Positions 37,801 to 46,800 of a stretch of DNA of 64,000 nucleotides are shown one piece after another. Within the stretch, counting starts at the first letter, position 1. Each line of letters begins with the position of its first letter. Position numbers and translations under genes: made by a program. This DNA is from Phoronis australis (Eukaryota; Phoronida; Phoronidae): NCBI GenBank assembly GCA_002633005.1, contig NMRA01000419.1, positions 218,770 to 282,769 of the forward strand. Direction: 5' to 3'. The notes beneath the pieces were generated by a model. It saw only the letters and a list, made by a program, of their open reading frames with translations. It was not told the DNA's origin and did not search any database.

Positions 37801-40800
37801 AGTGAAAGAACTTAGCCATTGTTTGGGTGTTTAGTTAACAATTCTGAAGAAAATTGCCTGTTTTGATTACTGGAGAAATGATTTACCTTGAAATCCTTTT
37901 GGACTAAAAAGGAAATTAATGTTTTAAACACATGCAATAAGCACACAGTTTTTCTTGTTTATTGGAATAAGGATGTGCATTGATAGTAATTTGTGTCGAG
38001 CTCATACAATAAATTGGTTACAGTTGTTTTTCCATTAACATAAGTGTAGATTTGAAGTGAAAGTTAACGGCTGCAAAATTTCATTTGTCAACTGTGACTT
38101 GTATGTGGACTCTACTTTGCCTATGACGTAGTATTAGCTGTAATTATCGTTCACATATCATGCGAAACTTCTGAAATTTATTACAGTTTCCTAATTTTCA
38201 CTGAGCTGATGTATTCAAGTGCCTGTTTCAGTTTTACTAACTGAAACACTGTGCATGGCCTGTGATACAACACAAAGTGGATTGTCTTGCCACGGTGCTA
38301 TCTAGTACGATTATCATTATTATTATTATTTGTGTTAGAAATCTGAAGTCTTTAAGCATTGTACTGTATTAATAGTTAAATGTGACTTTCATTATCTTGT
38401 TACAGAACCCATAGCTGAGGATCGTAGGACTGCAGTTTGTCCATTTATAGACGTCTTGGACTTTGAAACATTTGCCTATCGAGCTCAAGATGAGGGTGCT
38501 CGGGGCGCTTTTGACTGGGAATTCTTTTACAAGCGGCTGCCTCTAACAAAGGAAAATCTGGCTCATCCAGCTGAGCCTTTTGAGTAGGTGAACAATATTC
38601 TTGTCATGTGTTGAATATAAGTCTTCCATTAAATTGCATCTTGGAAAAAGTGTTTAAATAGGGTGCACTAATGTCTTGTGTGATGTGCTGTAGGTCTGTT
38701 GTATTGCTATTGTATTTTTAGTGTTTAACATGTCCAAATATTACATGCAAATCAACCGGCTATTGCTTTTTACTGGTCCTTGAATTTTTATATTACAATC
38801 TCATCAAAATTTTGTTGTCACTGAATGACTAAATATTACCCTTTCTTAAAATGATACCGAAGGGACACTGAACTGTAATAAACTAATTTAAAGAAAATCT
38901 TTTTAATAACTAAATTGTGCTTCCAAGGAAAAAGTGCTGGGTCCTTGAAGATTGTGTCACCTCTTCAAACACGACTGGCTTGATACAGGAAAGGAACTTT
39001 GCATCATTCAGTAGCTGTTTCATATTGAATTGTGTGTCAGTAATAGTACATTTTGTTCAATGCATTCTTCATTTAATAGTTGTATGCTTTTTATAAAATA
39101 ACCCTAAATGGTATTCAAGCTGTTCTTCCCTCTCTCCTATAGATGGCACCAGGGGCTACTCAAAGTCACCATAAAGAATCCGCAGCCTTTCACCAATGAA
39201 TGTATATTTTACATTTCTTAACCATGTCTTTACACTGGGTCATTGCAGTAGTCCAGTGATGGCAGGAGGCCTGTTTGCCATTGACAGGAAGTGGTTCTGG
39301 GAGTTGGGTGGTTATGACGAAGGACTAGATATCTGGGGTGGCGAGCAGTACGAGCTGTCATTCAAGGTATTGACAAAAGGTGGCAGCACTGGCCATAGCT
39401 ACGCTTCACGTCAAGAGCTGCAGATAGTAATGATACAATATGTTATTAACATTAAACTGTAAGATTATTTCTACTTTATTGAGTCTGCATGTTCTTTGAA
39501 GATTAAATTTTAATGGTTTTTGCTGCGTTTTGGCGAAGACTTGCTCATAGACCCTATTCACGCCGACAGGAGGCGCGTTCCAAAACGAGGCTCGCTACGA
39601 TAGCTCTGTTAGCTTATCGGCATGGGAGTCTGTGTTTCAGTCCGTGTTGTTCCCCAAACGGCTAGAAAAAAATACGTACACGCTTCACAATCTCTAAAGA
39701 CGTTTAGATTCGGAAGCGTTGGGTCGTTGCCATACGCCGACGAAGCAAAATATGTCCGTGTAAAATAAATGNGTCCAGTGATGGCAGGAGGCCTGTTTGC
39801 CATTGACAGGAAGTGGTTCTGGGAGTTGGGTGGTTATGACGAAGGACTTGATATCTGGGGTGGCGAGCAGTACGAGCTGTCATTCAAGGTATTGACAAAA
39901 GGTGGCAGCACTGGCCATAGCTACGCTTCACGTCAAGAGCTGTATCTGTCAGATAGTAATGATACAATATGTTATTAACATTAAACTGTAAGATTATTTC
40001 TACTTTATTGAGTCTGCATGTTCTTTGAAGATTAAATTTTAATGGTTTTTGTTGCGGTTTGGCGAAGACTTGCTCATGGCAGCAAAAGGTTTGCATAAAT
40101 TGTTGGGAAAATACAGTAAGGTTAATTCCGTGCAAAACATCGTTAAATACAGACTCACATTTTTAATTGGTGAATCGGTAACTAAAAAACATAGGCAACG
40201 TGCAAATGTTAAATTGTGTAGTATCACACGATATTGTATGGGTGAGCTTGAGGTTGAGTAAACACTGAAGAGAGATTGCTAGCAAATTTTTGGTTCTGCT
40301 TTTCATCAGTTTAAAGAAATAATCAGTGGGCTGTATGTGCTCACACAGTTAATAAACACCTTGTCTTTTGTTGCAGATTTGGCAGTGTCATGGCCGTATG
40401 GTGGACGCCCCTTGCTCAAGGGTGGGCCATGTGTACAGGAAGTTTGCACCATTCCCGAACCCAGGCATAGGAGATTTTGTAGGCAAGGTAGGCATAGGAG
40501 ATTTTGTAGGCAAGGTCTTGGTACAAAGCTGTATACTAAATATACAACTGTACACCCATGTGGGTAAAAAAGTGGTAAGATAAAATCTGACACAAAATTA
40601 CTGTCATTAAAAACTACAGTCTTCCTTGAGTAATCTAAATTATTTAAGGGTGTTGGAAAAAATGGCGTTCTACCGTTATTCTGCTGCTAAAGTTGTGGAA
40701 TGATCTTTAGTGATGGCTTTTGGCGTTACGAAATATTGCGTCACCTATTGGCCATTTTTTTTCGCGGATTCTTCAATCAACTGTTCTTCTTTCACGAGGT

Positions 40801-43800
40801 TGCGTACACATCACAACAAATTATCGGAACTGGTTTCACTTCATTATAAGTTTTTAAAATTTTGATACCGAAAAACCGAATTTCAGAAAAATTTTGCTGC
40901 TGCCAAGCTATCATCATCTCCCAAGAGATGTCGCTAAAATTTAGGAAATGGCGCGTGCGCGTGACACAAGCATACCGTTTTCAAAACGGCGACATACTTT
41001 TCATTGTTATAAAGGGCGGAGAGTTATGCAGGAAAATGACATTTATTGCATTTTTTTCACTTAAACGGCTGTAACGGGCAAGGTGAGTGTCAGTTGATTC
41101 CCAGATTTTGCATGCACCCCGTCCAGTCTGTAGTTTTACATGTTGATACAAGTTTCACGGCGAGGTGACGAGCAGAACTACCCTGGCTGTGTGCAGTTTC
41201 GGGGTCTATGGAAGAATTTATAGGCACGGTAGGCCTATGTCACCTGGACATATTCCATACCTGCTAGTTGGAGCACGTGCATCTCTCCATTGTTTTAGTT
41301 AGACAGTGAAGCTACTTAAACAGCAGATTGTATAAAAGTGTACAGTACATTTTCTTCTTTTATTCCCAATTTCTTGAAATACATTAGAAACCTTGGAAAC
41401 AATCGATATCCAAAATGACGATTCATGGAGGGTAATCACCAAAGAAGATAATCAATGTCATGAATTAAGATAGCAATCGATGATGTCATGTATAAATAAA
41501 TGTAGAAATACTGTTTTCTCTTCTGCAAAAGTTGTCATTTCACATCTTTCTATTTATAGATCACTTCGTTTTGACTCTTCTAAGCTAGCAGTTTTAACTT
41601 GTTAAGGTGTCTAGACTGCTGGTTTACTGAAAACCATCCATTATATTGGCTAGTTCTTAACTAAGTGTGGTTTTTAGTTATGAATCATTTGTTATTTAAC
41701 TTGTAGAATTATCGTCGTGTAGCCGAGGTATGGATGGATGAGTACGCAGAATACTTGTATAAGAGGCGGCCACACTACAGGAATCTGGACCCTGGGGATC
41801 TGACCAAACAAAAGGCAGTGCGCGAGAAACTCAAGTGTAAACCATTCAAGTGGTTCATGCAGCAAGTAGCCTTTGACCTACCAAAGTATTACCCACCTAT
41901 AGAACCACAGCCGTATGCATCTGGTGAAGTAAGAGTTTAGAGCACTAAAGATCTTGTATTGGTGATACTCTATTTCTTTAAATATTTACTGCCCTGTGTC
42001 GATATTGAGTTATGATACCAAACTGTAGAACCAGAACTCAGATGTTAACTGTGTTTTTAATGAACCTATTTGAAATGTGTTAATTCTGTTATAGGGTAGT
42101 GACATTGATACGTGTGTGCTCTTATTCTGTTATAGGGTAGTGACATTGATACGTGTGTGCTCTTATTCTGTTATAGGGTAGTGACATTGATACGTGTGTG
42201 CTCTTATTCTGTTATAGGGTAGTGACATTGATACGTGTGTACTCTTATTCTGTTATAGGGTAGTGACATTGATACGTGTGTACTCTTATTCTGTTATAGG
42301 GTAGTGACATTGATACGTGTGTACTCTTATTCTGTTATAGGGTAGTGACATTGATACGTGTGTACTCTTATTCTGTTATAGGGTAGTGACATTGATACGT
42401 GTGTACTCTTATTCTGTTATAGGGTAGTGACATTGATACGTGTGTACTCTTATTCTGTTATAGGGTAGTGACATTGATACGTGTGTACTCTTATTCTGTT
42501 ATAGGGTAGTGACATTGATACGTGTGTACTCTTATTCTGTTATAGGGTAGTGACATTGATACGTGTGTACTCTTATTCTGTTATAGGGTAGTGACATTGA
42601 TACGTGTGTACTCTTATTCTGTTATAGGGTAGTGACATTGATACGTGTGTACTCTTATTCTGTTATAGGGTAGTGACATTGATACGTGTGTACTCTTATT
42701 CTGTTATAGGGTAGTGACATTGATACGTGTGTACTCTTATTCTGTTATAGGGTAGTGACATTGATACGTGTGTACTCTTATTCTGTTATAGGGTAGTGAC
42801 ATTGATACGTGTGTACTCTTATTCTGTTATAGGGTAGTGACATTGATACGTGTGTACTCTTATTCTGTTATAGGGTAGTGACATTGATACGTGTGTACTC
42901 TTATTCTGTTATAGGGTAGTGACATTGATACGTGTGTACTCTTATTCTGTTATAGGGTAGTGACATTGATACGTGTGTACTCTTATTCTGTTATAGGGTA
43001 GTGACATTGATACGTGTGTACTCTTATTCTGTTATAGGGTAGTGACATTGATACGTGTGTACTCTTATTCTGTTATAGGGTAGTGACATTGATACGTGTG
43101 TACTCTTATTCTGTTATAGGGTAGTGACATTGATACGTGTGTGCTCTTATTCTGTTATAGGGTAGTGACATTGATACGTGTGTACTCTTATTCTGTTATA
43201 GGGTAGTGACATTGATACGTGTGTACTCTTATTCTGTTATAGGGTAGTGACATTGATACGTGTGTGCTCTTATTCTGTTATAGGGTAGTGACATTGATAC
43301 GTGTGTACTCTTATTCTGTTATAGGGTAGTGACATTGATACGTGTGTACTCTTATTCTCCTACAGCTCCGTACGTTGGGAGGAAAGGGTTTATGTGTTGA
43401 CACTAAATTTCGTGGACAGAACGAAAACATTGGCTTGGCCCCTTGTATCAAGGATAATCCAGGCCAAGGGGGCGAACAGGTGAGTCTGGAAAGGTCAGGT
43501 GCATACATCAGTCTGCATGAGCATATAAGTGTATGCACAGTATGCGTAGACTTGACATATGTGATACATGCTAGCATGTGTTAGCACGTGCACGTGTATG
43601 CACCTTCATGCTCCTGCATGTGCACATGTTGCTCCATGCACTTAGTCTAAATCGTGTCATACAATTCGTGGCTACGTGCAATAATGTCACATTAATTTTT
43701 TACTGAAACTCAACAAAATGAATTCTTGATTAAATTTGCCAAAGAATTTATGGCAAACTCATCCAACTTTGGCAAGAGTCTGACAGAGCTCTGTTGGAGT

Positions 43801-46800
43801 CTGACAGACCTCTGTTGAAGTCTGGCAGAGGTCTGTTGAAGTCTGACAGCTCTGTTGAAGTCTGACAGAGGTCTGTTGAAGTCTGTCTAGTTTACATTGA
43901 AAACTACTGCTATATGCAACACGTGTGCATCATGTACATTAATTGCCGTCACCTCTGTGTGTCCGGGCGTCCAGCGTCCGCAGCTGTATCTCCTAAACGC
44001 CTCACAGGATCTTGATGAAATTTGGCAGTTGTGTTCCTACGAAGCTGATGACGGATGACAACGAATTTCGGACTTCTCGGACTACTAGTGTGCTCCCTGA
44101 TGGCAATTTTAGTTTTTACGCCTACCTCTGTATCTTCTGAAGTCCTGGACGTATTTTCATAAAATTTGGAATATAGGCATCTGTTGGTGAGATGAAACTA
44201 TCCTCTCATTTTCGGATGGATTTGACATAGTTTGTACCTCCTAGTGGCCATTTTTACTGTTTTCAAGTCTGCTTTTTGGTGTCCACCCCTCTATCAACCA
44301 GACCGCTCTAAGGATGATTATGAAAATTGGCATGTATGCTCTTACTATGAAGAGGATGACTGACGATGATTTTTCGCTGACTTCGACTACTGTGGCGCCT
44401 CATAGTGCCAGTTTTGTTTTTTTGCGCCCATGGCTGTATATCCTAAACTGTTTGCAGGATCTTTAGTAAACTTGGCAAGTGATGACTTTCGCACGAATCG
44501 AACTACCGGTGCACCCCATAGTGGCAATTTTAGTTTTTTACGTTTACATTTTGTATCTTCAATGGTCCTCGACATATTTTCATAAAAGTTGGAATGTAGG
44601 CATCTATTGGTGAAATGATGCTGTTCTCCCGTTTCGGATGGATTCAAAGTATTTTGCGCATCCTAGTGGCCATTTTTACTGTTTTCGAGCCTGTTTTTTG
44701 GCACATACTCCTCTGTCAACCAAACCACTTTGTGAAAATTGGCATGAATGTTCTTACTATGAAGAAGATGGCTGAAGAGGATTTTCCTACAGCTTTGACT
44801 ACTGTGGCACCTCTCAGTGGCAGTTTTGATTTTTTGTGCCCATTGCTGTATCTCCTAAACTGTTTGTAGGATTTTTACTAAACTTAGCAAGTGTATTTAT
44901 ATGATGTTGACAACGGAGGATGACAACTTTGCACGGATCGAACTATTGGTGCACCTCCTAGTGGCAATTTTACGTTTACATCAGACCTTTAAAGGTCCTC
45001 ATTGTATTTTCATAAAACTTGGAATATAGGCATCTATTGATGAGATGACGCTAATATTCGGTTTTTGGATGGATTCGAGATATTTTGCGCCACCTAGTGG
45101 CCATTTTTACTAAACAGTGTATTTATATGATTTTGACAACGAAGGACGACAACTTTCGCACGGATCTGACCACAAGTGTCCCCCCTAGTGGCTATTTTAG
45201 TTTTTTATGTTTACCTGTGTATATTCAAAGGTCCTCAACGGAGTTTTAAAAAATTTGGAATATAGTCATGTATTATTGGGGTGACGCTATCCTCCCATTT
45301 TCAGGTGGATTCGAGGTATTTTGTGCCACCTAGTTGCCATTTTTATTGTTTTTTGGTGTCCACCCCAAAGCATTCTAAGGAGGATTTTGAAAATTGGCGT
45401 ATATGCTCTCAGTGTGAAGAGAGTGATTACGCTGACAACTTCGATTACTGTGGCACCTCCTAGCGGTGGTTTTGTTTTGTTTTGTGGCCATAGGATCTTT
45501 ATTAAATTTAGTAAGTGTATTTATATGAAGCCTAACAATAGATGACGACTTTAAGGCGCATACTCTGCCCCCAAATGACAATTTCATTTTTTACCGTCTT
45601 TGCTTCTCTGAAGTCCCTTGACAGATTTTTATGAAATTTGGTAAATTATAGCTTTCTATTAAAGAAGCGATGGCATGTTCCGTTTTTTGATGGATTGGAC
45701 GTGTTGCGCCATCTAGTGGCCATTTTTATGATAGAAATAAACAACTCTAGAAGCGCATTGTTTTCGGTGCATTCGTGGGTGCATTTCACCGCTCCGCGTT
45801 GCTCTGGTTTTAACTCTCTTTAGGTTATTGATTTGAATTTAGATTTTCTTAATATGTAACCCAAGTTGGTTGTAGAAAACATGTTTGTTTCTGGTGTTTG
45901 AAATTACTTGTAGTAAATAATTATATAAACACCGATGTTGGCATGTAGATTATATATATTAAATAAACAGAAAAATCAGGGACCCCAACTGGGCATCGAA
46001 TTACAGATCTCTAGATTGCTGGTCTAGTGCTCTTGATCATGTGTAATTGAATTGAACAAGTCAGAGATGTGCGGTTTGTATGCATCGCAAAATTATATAT
46101 TTTGGTACGACTTTGCAGAAACTGGTTCTCTCGTGGCACAAAGATTTACGTCCATTTAAAAGAAACGTGTGCTTCGACGCATCCAGCTCTGTTGACAAGG
46201 CACCTGTGATTCTTTATAGCTGCCATGGTATGAAAGGCAACCAGTTCTTTAAATACAATCTGGTGAGTAGAGATGCGGTACATGCAATTTTTTAGGATCA
46301 TGAATTATGCATGCATCGCCGTGTCGTTTACAGTCTCACTGTTGAGAGGCTTGGGGGTGTGTTTCTCGAAAAGTGACGCGAGTCAGGAATTTGGTCTTAT
46401 GCTTCACTCTCTGTAATTGTGAAGCGGTAGTTTAAGACCAAGTATTTAAGACACTTTTCATGAAATAAACTCTGGTCTTACTGTTCTGAAATTTTTGGAA
46501 AAGTGGTGGTGATGAGCAACTTCACACAGTCATTCACTTGGTGCTGTGGACAAAAGACCCCCTTTTTATGCGCCAACTTAATACTTGTCTGTGCATATTA
46601 CCATGGTAATGATCTCTGTCTAGTCATTTGACATCCGTCTGTCTATGTACCAAACCAACTGCAGTGTCATCATGGAATTTGTTAGGCTCGTTTCTTTGAT
46701 GGGGAGCATTTTTGAACATATCAGAATTACAGTTGTGGCCCGTTATGGTAATTTATTTGTTGTATCTCCCTTTGTATCGTACAGTGCCTTGATGTATCTT

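Larger units (their letters stand above)
43480..46118 (+). other. Intron 10
   Basis: Contains short ~20-bp repeats 'gtctgacagaggtctgttga' (43,785-43,890), the multi-module element at 43,945-45,812 and a SINE (45,960-46,035). Confidence 0.8.

Noticed and set aside
42094-43365. CRISPR-like direct repeat array
   Set aside because: Units are contiguous with no unique spacers, and the setting is a eukaryotic intron.
44387-45823. Several 60-86-codon ORFs in intron 10
   Set aside because: All lie inside the non-coding multi-module repeat.
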